Source: Ceratotherium simum simum (lineage: Eukaryota > Chordata > Mammalia > Perissodactyla > Rhinocerotidae). Taken from it: 64,000 nucleotides of DNA. Under the pieces are notes generated by a model that saw only the letters and a list, made by a program, of their open reading frames with translations, made no database searches and was not told where the DNA came from. Where the stretch lies: assembly GCF_000283155.1 (NCBI RefSeq), contig NW_004454282.1, positions 2,849,939-2,913,938 on the forward strand, in the 5' to 3' direction. Both the position numbers and the translations under genes were made by a program. This document shows positions 1-10,932 of the stretch, piece by piece; position 1 is the stretch's first letter, and each line of letters begins with the position of its first letter.

Positions 1-880
1 CTATAGACATCAAAAGAAAAGGATGGAGATGGGCAGGAGCAGGAGACTGAATAGGCCTTTCTTATACCAATTGATGGCACCCATCAACCATTTCAGGCTG
101 GAAGGAAAAGGAAACAAGAGTAGAGGAGTGGTTTGTATAAGCTCACAAATAGGAAAATTGAACAAGGAGCCCATTCCCGTTTTCAGCCTCTTAACAGTCC
201 CCTACCAAGCAAACACACACATATACGTATCCGGTAAACGCCAGAACCCTCCGGATCTTAAAATTCATTTCACTTCCAGAGTGTTTGCAAATTATTTTCC
301 AAGTATAATGCTTTTAAAAATACACAGCACAGTATGAGGTATCTAGAGTAGTCAAATTCAGAGACAGTAAATAGAAGGTGGTTGCCAGGGGTGGGAGTTA
401 CTGTTTAATGGGGATGGAGTTTCAGTGGGGGAAGAGGAAAGAAGTTCCTGAGATGGATGGTGGTAATGGTTGCACAACAATGTGAATGCACTTAATGCCA
501 CTGAACTGTACACTTAAAGATGATTAAAATGGTAAATTTAATGTTATATATATTTTACATAAAACCCAAAACTCATTAGCTGTGTAATTTGCAAAGATCA
601 GAGACACAGTGGCAGTATTCATATTTGCAGATTAAGAATCTTGTTTGGCAATCTACTTTTCCCCTATATTTAATTTTAAAGTGGCTTCTTCTAAGAATTA
701 AGAGAGTTTAATTATATTCAATTAAAAAGATATTTACTGAATGGTTAAAAACATACACAGCACATTAGTTCTGTGAGATAGGCTAATGAAAGATGGCCCA
801 AAGAAAAGATGACATGGTAAGATTGCCTTTCTTGTCTCTACTGCTAGAAATGACTTCCACTTTTTTTATGTGGATTCTAG
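1..880 (+). other. ITPR1 intron, 3' part
   Basis: This is the intronic sequence upstream of the penultimate ITPR1 coding exon. It ends in a T-rich tract and the acceptor AG at 879-880. Bases 1-328 hold a 104-codon open frame (23-337) that I do not recognise and treat as chance. An L1 3' end occupies about 329-563. Nothing else is recognised up to the acceptor. Confidence 0.8.
329..563 (+). mobile_element. L1 (L1MA/L1MB-like) 3' end fragment
   Basis: The stretch reads as the L1 3'UTR in sense orientation: a TATGAGGTATCTAGAGTAGT start, a GGTTGCCAGGGG core and the terminal GAACTGTACACTTAAA block followed by A/T-rich sequence. This is a 5'-truncated old L1 inside the ITPR1 intron. The exact subfamily is not certain. 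Confidence 0.75.
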
Positions 881-1042
881 GAAAGAAACCTTGACTGGTT
901 CCCCAGGATGAGAGCCATGTCCTTGGTTAGCAGCGATTCTGAAGGAGAACAGAATGAGCTGAGGAACCTGCAGGAGAAGCTGGAGTCTACCATGAAGCTT
1001 GTCACTAATCTTTCTGGTCAGCTGTCAGAATTAAAGGATCAG
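881..1042 (+). CDS. ITPR1: ITPR1 penultimate coding exon (C-terminal coiled coil)
   Basis: ITPR1 encodes the IP3-gated calcium-release channel of the endoplasmic reticulum, a tetramer whose C-terminal tail faces the cytosol. The exon starts in phase 0 after AG at 879-880 and ends before GTAAAG at 1043. It encodes 54 residues beginning [19 protein letters not shown] and ending [10 protein letters not shown], which matches the type 1 receptor as I know it. After an acidic serine-rich linker, the residues from about 26 to 54 show leucines at heptad-like spacing, consistent with the C-terminal coiled coil that helps hold the tetramer together. The frame stays open past the donor into a CA-rich intron; that extension is not real coding sequence. 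Earlier exons lie outside the window. The match to type 1 rather than types 2 or 3 is settled by the terminal exon. Confidence 0.96.
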
Positions 1043-1067
1043 GTAAAGAAAAGAAATCCCACCTGCC

Positions 1068-1125
1068 TACACATACACACACATACACACACACACATGC
1101 CACCACCACCACCACCATACACACC
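1068..1125 (+). repeat. (CA)n / (CCA)n microsatellite just inside the ITPR1 intron
   Basis: An interrupted CA run (1068-1098) passes into a CCA trinucleotide run (1099-1117) and a short ACAC tail. It begins 26 bases after the exon end. CA repeats near donors are known binding sites for hnRNP L, so an effect on splicing is possible but is inferred here. Confidence 0.9.
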
Positions 1126-1547
1126 AGATTTGATGAGGAAAAAGCAGTAGTGCTCATGTTAAGATGTTGAAGTTTCTATCACCTGGATAGAAAAGGGATC
1201 TGGACAACAGAGGAGAAACTCATTTAGTCCACCGGTTTCCCCTTCATCCCCCCTTCACTGCCCATTTACAGGATAAGCCCATGGCACTACTTACTTTCTG
1301 TTAAGGACAAGGTTTTAATATGAAAAACAAAACCACAAAATGGGAAAATGCAAACTACTTCAGTAAAGTGCTGTACAACAAACACGACGTGTAAAGCTGT
1401 TCACTTTTTACTTCATTCGTTGATGGAAGATTAAAAGCTGTTGCTGGTTTTGCTTCCTAGCCCTCAACTCGATCAACTCTTCACCCAAGATATTTAAATT
1501 CAGTATCCTGTGATAAACCATAGTCATGGAAATGCTCCTTTTGGTTC

Positions 1548-1672
1548 ATTCATTGGCCAAATCCTTATTGAGCCGTTACCCTAGTCCAGGCATTATGCCA
1601 CGTTCTGGGGATAAAACAGCAAACAATGTAGACATATCCCTGCTCCCACAGAGCTTCATAGTCTACAGAAGT
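1548..1672 (-). repeat. L2 fragment
   Basis: The stretch reads as the reverse of the L2 3' end: a TTCATTCATTGGCC start, then an ATTGAGC...CCAGGCATTATGCCA block, GGGGATAAAACAGCAAACA, and a CCCTGCTCC...GAGCTTCATAGTCTA segment. Divergence is high, as expected for this old family. Confidence 0.75.
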
Positions 1673-2867
1673 ATTGCCCATCCTGCTCCCTATCCATAAG
1701 ATAAAGGTTTTGCCCCTTTAAGTAAGTTGGAGGAGGGAGCAGCTTTGTACAAACCCTATGTACTCTTTTGACCCCCTTAAAATGAACACTCACAGTCACC
1801 AGGGGGTTATCTAGTGACAGCAGGCAGCTGTGTGCAGGGACTGGTGCCCTGATGGTGAGCAGGTGCTGTGCCATAGCTGACGGGGATAACCCTGTACAGA
1901 CATGGCGACAGTTCCACATTCTGTATGGGTTTCTGAAAGCTTTGTAATCAACTCCATAGTCAAGATTATAAATTCTGCACAGTAATAGGTATCAGGCAAG
2001 GCTGCCCTGGAGGTAAGTTGCAAGGCATGCCCACAGGTGGTTTAACTCTTCCTGGAGATGGTTTACAGAGCCCTTTTAACAATCTTACTTTGAATTATGT
2101 TTCTTTTCCAACTAAATTATTCCAAATTGTGCCCCAAGATACCATTTGGCCTTAAGTTCTTTTCTTTCACATGTATTAAGATGCAAATAAAAAAGACTAG
2201 TGAGAACAGAAGGTCTTATTTATGAAGGCTGTCTTCAGTGCTGAGTTTGGTAGCCACCTAAAATGAGTAATAATGTAAATAAGTAAAACTAATGAAGATC
2301 TAACTAGATTACTTTGCTTATTATTTTATTAACTTTTCACCCCTGCTGTGAAACATTTGAGAAATGTTCCACAGGACTAAACTGATTCATGAGTACGCTG
2401 TCTGCTACAGCTGCTTCTGTTTCCCCCCTGAAGAGCAAGGGGAACTTCTTAAAGCATTTAGCAATGCTTTAGTTACCTTCCTGTCACTTTTGAGAGAGCT
2501 GTGGCTACAAGAATCTCAGTTAAATCAAGTGTTTTAAATTAGATGCCAAAATATCTTACAGAAATTGATCTAATACAGACTTAAATAAAAGGAACTACTC
2601 AGCTCTCCATAAAGTGGTATCATTTTTAAACATGTCTGAAACAAACTGTTATTGGGTATTTGGTGGTAATACCATGCGAGCCCTTCCCTGTAGGCTTGGC
2701 GTGTCCTTTCAATGCTAAGAATCTGTTTTTTTAATTGCTCACTGAGGGTAACACTGAAGCTGCTCCGATGCACACTTGGCAAACCAGTGAACCTGGTCAA
2801 AGGAGTGAGTTGAGCTGAGGAATTAGCAGGAAGAATCATGGCTGTAGGAAGTACCCAAGACTGCCCA

Positions 2868-2990
2868 TATCAGCTCCCCTAACTCCCCCATTTTATTGGT
2901 GAGGATGCGAAGGTACACAGAAGGCTCTTAGGACATTTCTCCAACTTTACATGACAATGCCAGGGCTGGAACTCCGGACCTGGTCTGGGA
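2868..2990 (-). repeat. MIR fragment
   Basis: The core CCCATTTTATTGGTGAGGA...AAGGTACACAGAAGG and the later GCCAGGGCTGGAACTC block correspond to the reverse complement of MIR. It is strongly diverged. Confidence 0.6.
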
Positions 2991-4904
2991 TGGATTTTTT
3001 GTGTTGTATGTGTTTGTTTTGTTTTCACCTGTTTGCCTTTCATGGCTGACTATTTAAATTCTTATTCTTTTTTAAAAAAGAGCCTTAAGGTTTCAGAAGT
3101 CGCATCACACACTTAAACACCATGGAGGATACATTCGTTGACATTTTACACAACCAAGCATAGTAGAGACCTGGCGTTTTTAAAATCCAAGGTAGAATTG
3201 TTTCTATTAAGCCAAAATTTTGGCTTAAACAAAATATGTAAAACTTGATTACATATGAACTAAGGTTCATTAAGTGACATTAAAACCAGTATGGTTTAAA
3301 CTTCTTGGTTTCAGCCCTTTTTATATCTTTTGTGTTAAAGTTGGCAGTTGGAACCACTCTTCAGAAAACCCTTCCTCTGTGAATGAATTTGAAATTGAAC
3401 CATTTTTTTCTTGGAAGATATTGTAGGCTAAAGAGAAGTATCAGAAGAGCAGTAATATATTCTCAAGTGCCTTTACCAGGACTGACCTGCTTAGCTTTTG
3501 AGGCGCCAGAATTATAGGAAAAACTCAGCACAGCTGCTAATTGGGGAAAATTTGCTTCTTTCAAAAAGAATTAGTCAACGTTTTCTTTTGATTACGTAAC
3601 TTCTAACAAACTGTTAATGCATTTGTTTGAGAATCGACTTGTTGAAAAGATTTTAATTTTATTATATTTGGGCTATAACAATCAAAGATTTCTTAAATTG
3701 TTATGCATAAAAAATCGTGCAGATATGTTAGAGAGCTGCTGTTTCTTAAATGGTAGTGGTGAGAATTCCTGCCCTCCGAAGGGAAAAAGTTTTTGAATTA
3801 AAAAATAAAAACCCACAAATGATTAATGAGCAAGAAACTCTGTGATAGATGTTTTTTAAAACAGCTATGAAAGAATACCATTCACTGGTAAAAGCTGGAA
3901 AATAAAAAAAATTGCTTCATCACTTAGATATTTTTGCAGATCTTCTGGTCCAAAACCCAGCATAATGGAGCAATGATAGTTTAAATGTGAATGTCTTTGG
4001 TTGTAATCTTTACTATTATCGACCTCTTTGGTTGTTGTTTTCTTAAAATACCAATTTGAGGAGAAAAAGTTCTTATCAAGGATATTAGTAAAAACCTGGT
4101 TAGTGGTGTTAATTTTCCATTATTGCCAATAATAGAAATAGTTGATTAAAATTGCTTTCCTAAGTGTTACTTAATGAAGTATCTCATCTTGAAGTTTCCC
4201 CTCCCAAGAGATTCTGAATACTAAATGTGCTTCTCTTACATTCTTATTCCAAGAACTAATGTACGAACTTAGAATTTTTTTGCATGTTTTCTTCATAATG
4301 CAAAAGAGCAAATATTGAGAGAAGGGTTCACTTTCTTGAAAATGTGACTGACTTCCTATAGGACAGTGACCCTTATTTGTTGTTGTTAGGAATACAAGAA
4401 GTGCTTGAAAATTCAGATCATATTAGTATGTTACAGTGTTTGGCATTTTTCACGCAAGAGGGCTATCTTCTTAACATTAGCTGTACAAGGAAGGGAAGAA
4501 TAACAAAAAGTTAGAATAGTTGCCTAGAGGTGGAACATGGAATATTAAACAAACCTTAGTGAATGTCTGTGTTCCTTACACTGTGCTGGACCACAAAAGA
4601 GGACTAAGGTAACATCTGAATCCCATAATCTAGCAAGAAAGAAGTGGACCTCGAACAATATGATACAGAATGAAAAGTTCTATGACCAGAGGCAGGAATT
4701 AAGTTTCACGGAGCACAGACAGGTAGTTAGTCAGTCCTATGTGAGGTTTGGAGTGTCGAAGGAGTTTAGCTTCTACTTTCTTACAAGCAGATGACTTCCA
4801 AGTTGGCAGAGAAATGCAGTAGGGGGCATCCCAGGAAAGGAATCGGCATAAGCAAAGGCATGAAAACACATGGCATGCTCAAGGAATAGCACTGTGTTCT
4901 GGTT

Positions 4905-5240
4905 AATTCAATTCATTCTTTGAACCACCATTTATGAAATACCTATTGGCCAGAGGCAGCCCTAGGTACTAGGGTTACAAAGGTGAATAGATATTCTCTT
5001 TTTTCAAGGAATTAACAGCCTAGAGTGGGAGACAAATAAGTAAACAAATAAATTATAATTCAACATGGTAAGTACGTAACAGAGGTATGAACAGATTGCT
5101 CTGGGAATGAAGAAAAGGGAGCAATTCATTCAACCTGATCTTAGGGAGAGGATTAGAGTAATTGCCACAGAAACCCTTTCAGAGGTGATAATGCAGGAGC
5201 TTGGTTTCAAAGCTTGCGAAAGAGTTTGCCAGGTGAAATA
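4905..5240 (-). repeat. L2 fragment
   Basis: An AATTCATTCTTTGAACC start, then TTATGAAATACCTATTGG, GGTACTAGGGTTACAAAGGT and AATTAACAGCCTAGAGTGG follow the reverse of the L2 3' region in order. The downstream part, with its GAACAGATTGCTCTGGGAA segment, is likely a continuation. Confidence 0.65.
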
Positions 5241-5404
5241 GGAACAGAATATTAGGGATCAACTCTAAGAATGTGAACAATATCTGTACATTTATATTAA
5301 ATCAATATAATTGTATTCTAGAGATGCTTCGGTTTTATTTCTCAGTATTTTAGGCTCATCGTTATGAGCATGACTGATTTTATAGGACTTTAAAAATTAA
5401 TTCT

Positions 5405-5622
5405 GGGCCGGCCCCGTGGCTTAGCGGTTAAGTGTGCGCACTCCGCTGCTGACGGCCTGGGTTCGGATCCTGGGCGCGCACCGACACACTGCTTCTCTGG
5501 CCATGCTGAGGCCGCGTCCCACATACAACAACTAGAAGGATGTGCAGCTATGACATACAACTATCTACTGGGGCTTGGGGGAAAAAAATAAATAAATAAA
5601 TAAATAAAATTATTAAAAAAAA
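5405..5622 (+). mobile_element. ERE SINE, full length
   Basis: This tRNA-derived SINE has the head GGCCGGCCCCGTGGCTTAGC, a B-box-like GGTTCGGATCC, the body CAACTAGAAGGATGTGCAGC and an AAATA-rich tail. A perfect 13-bp duplication (AAAAATTAATTCT) lies at 5392-5404 and 5623-5635. It lies sense-oriented in the ITPR1 intron. Confidence 0.95.
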
Positions 5623-6289
5623 AAAAATTAATTCTGATTACTAGAGTTTCCTGGCTGTTTAGAATCTGAGTAACCAAGACCTTACTATGACAGGAAAGCA
5701 GTTTTTCAAAGACTATTAAGATCTGTTAGAAACCAGATTGTGGCATTCGTGAGCTGTTGATGAAGCTTCTGTCCTGTGCCAGTCTTGAATGGTTTAGAGG
5801 CCAATACTGGTAGATTAAAATATGCTCATCTACACTCTACACTTGGTGTTTTCATGAAAGACCTTTCAGATATTTGGCTGCCTCTGACTTGTAAAGCCAC
5901 AATATTCTTTTCTTCTTATTTAGACTGAGTCAAAAGAAGGCATGCTGAAATTCAAGCTAGTCTTTGTATTTATATAGATATGAAGAAGAGCTTTGCTTCA
6001 AATGTTCATCCTCAGCTAAATGGGAATTTTGAGGATTTTAAATGTATCTACTACAAATGGGACATATTCAAAATAGATTTTTCAGTATTAGAATTTTGAA
6101 GATATTTAGTTACCTTAGATCTGAATCTGATGGATATTTTTATCTAGTCAATTTTGTTTCAAATGTCCAGAGAGAATACAATGTGAGAATATGTTAAGTA
6201 TAACTTTGGTCATTATTTCTATTTGTTTTGATATAGGTAACAGTAACAGATAATACTGATGCCTTAAATAAGATATGGATATACATATA

Positions 6290-6340
6290 TAGTGTGTGTG
6301 TGTGAATGTATGTAGACAGGTAGGTAGGTAGGTAGGTAGA
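6290..6340. repeat. (TG)n and (GGTA)n microsatellites
   Basis: A short TG run (6292-6304) is followed by five to six GGTA tetranucleotides (6317-6339). This is a plain intronic length-variable tract. Confidence 0.9.
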
Positions 6341-6764
6341 ATTGAGCTAATAAAGCCAGAATTATGTGAGAATATGCACTAATGGACCAGGGAAACCTAG
6401 CTGGCCAGCAATGTTGACTTTGGTTTCTTACAGGCCAGATTTAGTCCTTAGGGGTTTTGTTTTTTGTTCTTGTTCCCTTCTAATTGTAATTGGATGATGA
6501 CCACTGCCAAAAGGGCCAAATACTTTAGCAGTTGCTCTATTCCTGCTCTATTCCTTCTCATTTATTAGTCACTTAAATGACATCAAATTTGCATGCCTGC
6601 TAAGTGCTCAACTGCAGAGAATCTTCTCCAGGATCTTATCTCATTTGAGAAAAATGATATATGTACCCAAAATACTTTTTTAAAAAAGTGTTCAAGTGTA
6701 CCAAATATACCCACAGTGATCTTGGCCCATTTCCGAGCTATTCAGTGAAAAGCTCTTCTGGAGC

Positions 6765-6947
6765 AGCAGTGTGGTCCCAGACCAGCAACATCGCAGGGGA
6801 ACTTGTTAGAAATGCACATTCATGGGCCCCACCCTAGGCCTCCTGACTCGGAAACTCTGTTTGTGGGTGGGCCCTTTGATCTGTGTTTTAAGAAACCTTC
6901 TGGGTGATTCTGTGCATGCCAAAGCTTAAGAACCATTGTTCTAGGGA
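6765..6947. mobile_element. MER5A-like hAT-Charlie element
   Basis: The sequence runs from a GCAGTGTGGTCCCAGACCAG start through GAACTTGTTAGAAATGCACA and GGGCCCCACCCTAGGCC to an AAGAACCATTGTTCTAG end. This is the order of the roughly 190-bp MER5A non-autonomous DNA transposon. Confidence 0.85.
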
Positions 6948-8017
6948 AATAGAAAACAAAATTAGATAGGTATGTACTTGGTACTTGAAATTACCAGGAA
7001 TATGACTGCTTGAGCAAAGAATTTGGCCACTGACCAACATCAGTAGGGAGCTTTGAGGTTTATGAGGGAGGGAGGGTGACACGATCTTTATCTTAGGAAG
7101 ACAAACCTGGAAAATTAGAATAGGGCCACCAGTGAGGTATCAGGTTACGGCTGTAGAAGTGGGAAGGAAGGTGTGCCTTCAGTTGAAGATTCATTGGCTA
7201 TAGGGAATACAGTTTTAGAGGCTTTTAAGTTAAGAGAATGATTGAATAACAGACAGATTGAAAAGTCAAGAAAAGCTGATTTTAACAAATAGGCATGAAG
7301 ATATACATACTATAAAAGGTCATCCCAAATATAATTAGTTATTTATAGAAAAATTACAGAAAAAGCTGTAAAGGCCAACTTTGACAGTTGAAAGATCTCA
7401 GCAACTTTAAATGGAAGCTTTAATAAAGTATCCTTCAATAGGGGTTGAGCCCACCAATATTCCTAAATCTATTAGAAAGCTTGAGATTATTAAATTTAGT
7501 TACATTTTATTGGATTGCTTCTCAAGGTTACCTGCCAAGGGAGTAGTTAAGGGGGTAAAATCTGAGCAAAGTATCTGAAGCATCAGGCAGTAAAATGAAT
7601 GACTTGCTGATTACATTATAATCTAATTGTGAATTTCTTCCATGTGTCACATTACGTTCTCCTTCCTCAGCTGAATGTGTAAAGTATAGTGTAGTGTGTA
7701 ACACTTCCTTTAAAGATTTATCACTCATCTACGGAAACTTTAGAGGCTAGCTGCAATATCCTAATTCAATTCTTTATAAAAAGCTTTATTAAAAGCTACC
7801 TTTGGAAATATTTGCTCCTTGCTCGTAAATCTTCTTAAATTATAGCAGAAGGCATTTCACAGCAGCCTAAAAACAGTATTTTTATTTGAAAGGAAAACTG
7901 CTGTGTTTTGAATAAGAAAAAATAACCACTTTAAAATTGAACCTAGGTAAGTTATTCTTGCTTTACGTTCTCTCAGGATATTTTATACCAAAAATTAGTC
8001 CAAGTGAAAACTGAGAT

Positions 8018-8230
8018 TTAAGCATCTACTATGTGACAGACACTGTACTAAGAAATTTACATACATACATCCCCTCAATTCTCCACCTGTGAGATAGGAA
8101 TGATCATCCTAATTATATGAATGAAGAAACAGACTTTGAGAAGTTCAATAACATAAAACCATAAGGAAATAGGTCTGTCTGATTCCAAAGCCCACATTCT
8201 TTTCACTACTATACACTGATTCCTCTCTGA
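8018..8230 (-). repeat. MIR, nearly full length
   Basis: It reads CATCTACTATGTGACAGACA, a CTCAATTC...GTGAGATAGG segment, ATGAAGAAACAGACTTTGAG and a final CCCACATTCTTTTCACTACT. This is the reverse complement of MIR from tail to head. Confidence 0.8.
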
Positions 8231-8717
8231 TTTTAGGAAACCAAAAATCTAGAAGCAGGACCTCAGGCCACTTGTAGACAACAGTTTTATCCAAAATGTA
8301 TTTCATATAGCCTTTTTATCTTAATTTACTTAAATGCCCAGCATCAAATCCAGAGCTAGGACTAACTGGGTTAAGAAAAATGTTAATGCAGAGAAGGAAG
8401 TACCCAGAACAGAGCAAGCTACCCATCCATATGAGAACTGATTTAGTTCAGCAGCCAAATGAACAGTACTAACGTCTTGTTTTGGGTTTTGAAAGCACTT
8501 TTCATTTGACCAGTCTTAGGAAATGGTCTTTCCTGACCTTAAGCAATCCTCAGTGTCTGTGGGTGGCAAGGAGCAGTCACCACTGAGGGCCAGAACATTA
8601 TTTATGCTATTCGGTCACTCTGGATCTCAGTGAGATGTGAGGACATTCCTCATCTTCCTAGATGTGCTACGTAATTTTTTTCTCTCAAACCTAAACTATT
8701 CAAGAGTCATTGGAGAG

Positions 8718-8918
8718 GGGCCGGCCCCGTGGCTTAACGGTTAAGTGCGCGCGCTCCGCTACTGGCTGCCCGGGTTTGGATCCCGGGCGCGCACCGACGC
8801 ACCGCTTCTCCGGCCATGCTGAGGCCGCGTCCCACATACAGCCACTAGAAGGATGTGCAGCTATGACATACAACTATCTACTGGGGCTTTGGGGGAAAAA
8901 TAAAAAAAAAAAAAAAAA
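8718..8918 (+). mobile_element. ERE SINE, full length
   Basis: It has the same head and body as the copy at 5405, ending in an A-rich tail. A perfect 16-bp duplication (AAGAGTCATTGGAGAG) lies at 8702-8717 and 8919-8934, which suggests a fairly recent insertion. The open frame 8710-9066 arises from the SINE and is not a gene. Confidence 0.95.
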
Positions 8919-9372
8919 AAGAGTCATTGGAGAGAGACATCAGGACCCACTGAAGACCATGGACTTAATCCCTCTCAAACCTAGGATTCTAAACACACTG
9001 CTTTTCTTGAGAGTTTGGTGTGTTGTTACTATTGTACAAAGCCACTGTTTTCCCATGAGTCTTTAAATCATTTGGAAATGGATTTGGGAGACAATCCAGA
9101 ATCCTGTGCCTTTACTGTTTTTTGTTTCTTTATGAAATAAGTAGCAAGCAATACTTGTGAATGTCACATTGCATGACTAGGTTACAGAATTCCCCATTCT
9201 GCCTAAGATGTCCTTTTTGAAGTTCTGTGTGTTTGATACAGTGACGGTATACTATTTGTAGAAAGTGGGTTTCAGTATAAACCATAACCACAGAGGTAAA
9301 TCTATGGTTCAGTATATGATTTGACGTACAGGAAGTGTCTGGGTCTAATGATGAAACTTTTTAACTTTCCAG

Positions 9373-9459
9373 ATGACAGAACAAAGGAAGCAGAAACAAA
9401 GAATCGGTCTTCTAGGACATCCTCCTCACATGAATGTCAACCCACAGCAACCAGCATAA
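9373..9459 (+). CDS. ITPR1: ITPR1 terminal coding exon and stop
   Basis: The exon begins after AG at 9371-9372 and encodes 28 residues, opening [16 protein letters not shown] and ending NVNPQQPA, then TAA at 9457-9459. This C-terminus is characteristic of the type 1 IP3 receptor; it is the tail epitope used for type-1-specific antibodies, and types 2 and 3 end differently. Joined to 881-1042 in phase 0, it completes the last 82 residues of the channel. The tail is cytosolic; in the known protein its last residues contact partners such as protein 4.1N, and the segment communicates with the ligand-binding end. No frameshift or premature stop is visible, so the gene appears intact here. The methionine at the start is internal, not an initiation codon. 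Confidence 0.97.
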
Positions 9460-9838
9460 GCAAGTGAAATAAAGAAAACATATTTACCTTTTTTAATTAT
9501 TATTAGTGTGGGTATGGCTAATTAGTTCTGATTCACCCACAAAGGTTACCTTTATGCTTAGTACATTTGTAAATACTCAGTTTTATACTGTATGTATATG
9601 ATTGCTACTCTAAGGGTTTGGATATATGTATTGTAATTAGAATTGTTGGCATGATGAAATTTCATTTGTGCCAAAAATATTAAAAATGCCTTTTTTGGAA
9701 GGACTAAAGAAAGCACCTGATTTGCACTTGAACCAGATTATAGATTTAAAAGTATATGACATGTATTTTGTATTTAAAACTAGAATAGCCAGTATTTATG
9801 TTTTTTACAAAACTGTGCAATATGAATTATGCAATCAC

Positions 9839-9913
9839 AATAAATTTGTAACTCCTGAGTGTCCTAAGGGAGTGCACATCTTTGAAGCTGGTGTGTTAAT
9901 ACTATGTAATAAA
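9839..9913 (+). terminator. Proximal polyadenylation signals of ITPR1
   Basis: Canonical AATAAA hexamers lie at 9839-9844 and 9908-9913, about 0.4 kb after the stop codon. A further AATAAA at 9468-9473, nine bases past the stop, is unlikely to be used. Use of the proximal pair would give a short 3'UTR. Confidence 0.5.
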
Positions 9914-10691
9914 TGGTTAAATATCAAATGATGCTGCTGCCAAAATCATATTAATAGTGAGTTTCAGGCCCCTGGGCATTTTGTACCATATAATTATCCT
10001 GTGGTGATACTGTTTCTCGTTGCTAGTGGCATTAGTGCCTCTGTCTTATAGTGACAGTGCTCCAAGCCTATGAACTGTCAAGTCAGCATTCATTTTAAGA
10101 AAAGCAACTTTAGTTTCAAAGATACTTTTAAGCTTCTGAATTGATCATTTAAACTAACTATTTCTTCAAATAAGAGAGCTAAATTAGAGGCTCAGACTTG
10201 AGCTTGTGACGTTAATGAATTTTTTAAAGGAAACTTTTTTTGCAATGTTTGGGAGAAATGCATACTGCTGGCCAATCAATGTTATCTCCTAGGTGAATTC
10301 TGGTGTCACATTATAAAGAAATGAATAATTGATGGTCTCTAGGTTAGATCTGTTGAACAGTAGAGTTGATTTTTTCTTCATCTGAACCAACATGCTACAG
10401 TAGCTAAGAAGTATTAAACTATATACATCCATATAAAGATGAAATATGACCTATCCCATTAGAACTCTTAGTTGAACACTGACATGTTATTCTTGTGAAA
10501 GAGCCACGTTTTGGTTTTATTTCTTTGTCACATTTCTTTTCTTGATGGCTGAAAAGTATGAAAGGAAACTTTTATATCTGTTGCCTAGTTTTGTACATGG
10601 ATCTCATTTTACAAGAGAACCTCTCTGCAAACAAGTTTAAAAATGTATTGAAAGCAGAGTTCTGAAATGAGTTTGTAAATGCATATATAAA

Positions 10692-10708
10692 AATAAATAT
10701 TTAATAAA
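10692..10708 (+). terminator. Distal polyadenylation signal pair of ITPR1
   Basis: Two AATAAA hexamers (10692-10697 and 10703-10708) stand 5 bases apart. They are followed by a likely cleavage region and then by T/G-rich sequence (GGCTTCTGTTTTGGC), the layout of a strong mammalian poly(A) site. This is the probable main end of ITPR1 mRNA. Confidence 0.75.
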
Positions 10709-10932
10709 TGATGCAGAATAATATACTGTGACCAACTGGTGGCTTCTGTTTTGGCATTTCTTTCTTTGTGTCTTTTCGGCTATTCCAGTTATATACATTC
10801 TTTAGGACCAATTTAAAGTGCAACTGGTTTGGTTACCAGGTTAAATCAGAAAATGCCTACTTGACTGATGATAACTCTGAGGAGAACTACTTGAACAAAT
10901 ATCGGGAGTATTTAATGTATATTATCTCCTAG

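Larger units (their letters stand above)
1043..9372 (+). other. ITPR1: ITPR1 last intron
   Basis: This 8330-bp intron has a GTAAAG donor and a TTAACTTTCCAG acceptor, with phase 0 on both sides. It carries two full ERE SINEs (5405-5622 and 8718-8918), L2 and MIR fragments, an MER5A copy and two microsatellites. The remaining stretches (about 1700-2860, 3000-4900, 5640-6280, 6950-8010 and 8940-9370) hold no gene, RNA gene or repeat that I can name. Short open frames here (for example 1656-1919 and 2570-2839 on the minus strand) look like chance. Confidence 0.93.
9460..10730 (+). other. ITPR1: ITPR1 3' untranslated region
   Basis: A/U-rich sequence follows the stop codon and ends just after a pair of AATAAA hexamers. 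It contains a perfect Pumilio-type element TGTAAATA at 9568-9575 and several ATTTA pentamers. The 87-codon frame at 9668-9931 lies wholly in the UTR and is not supported as coding. The 3' end position is inferred from the signals, not from transcript data. Confidence 0.85.

Noticed and set aside
1043..1150. Open frame running past the ITPR1 exon, reading HTHTHTHM and PPPPPP
   Set aside because: It lies behind a good GTAAAG donor and is translated microsatellite; the true protein continues at 9373.
5405..5500. tRNA-like sequence with B-box GGTTCGGATCC
   Set aside because: It is the tRNA-derived head of an ERE SINE, repeated at eight or more other sites, not a tRNA gene.
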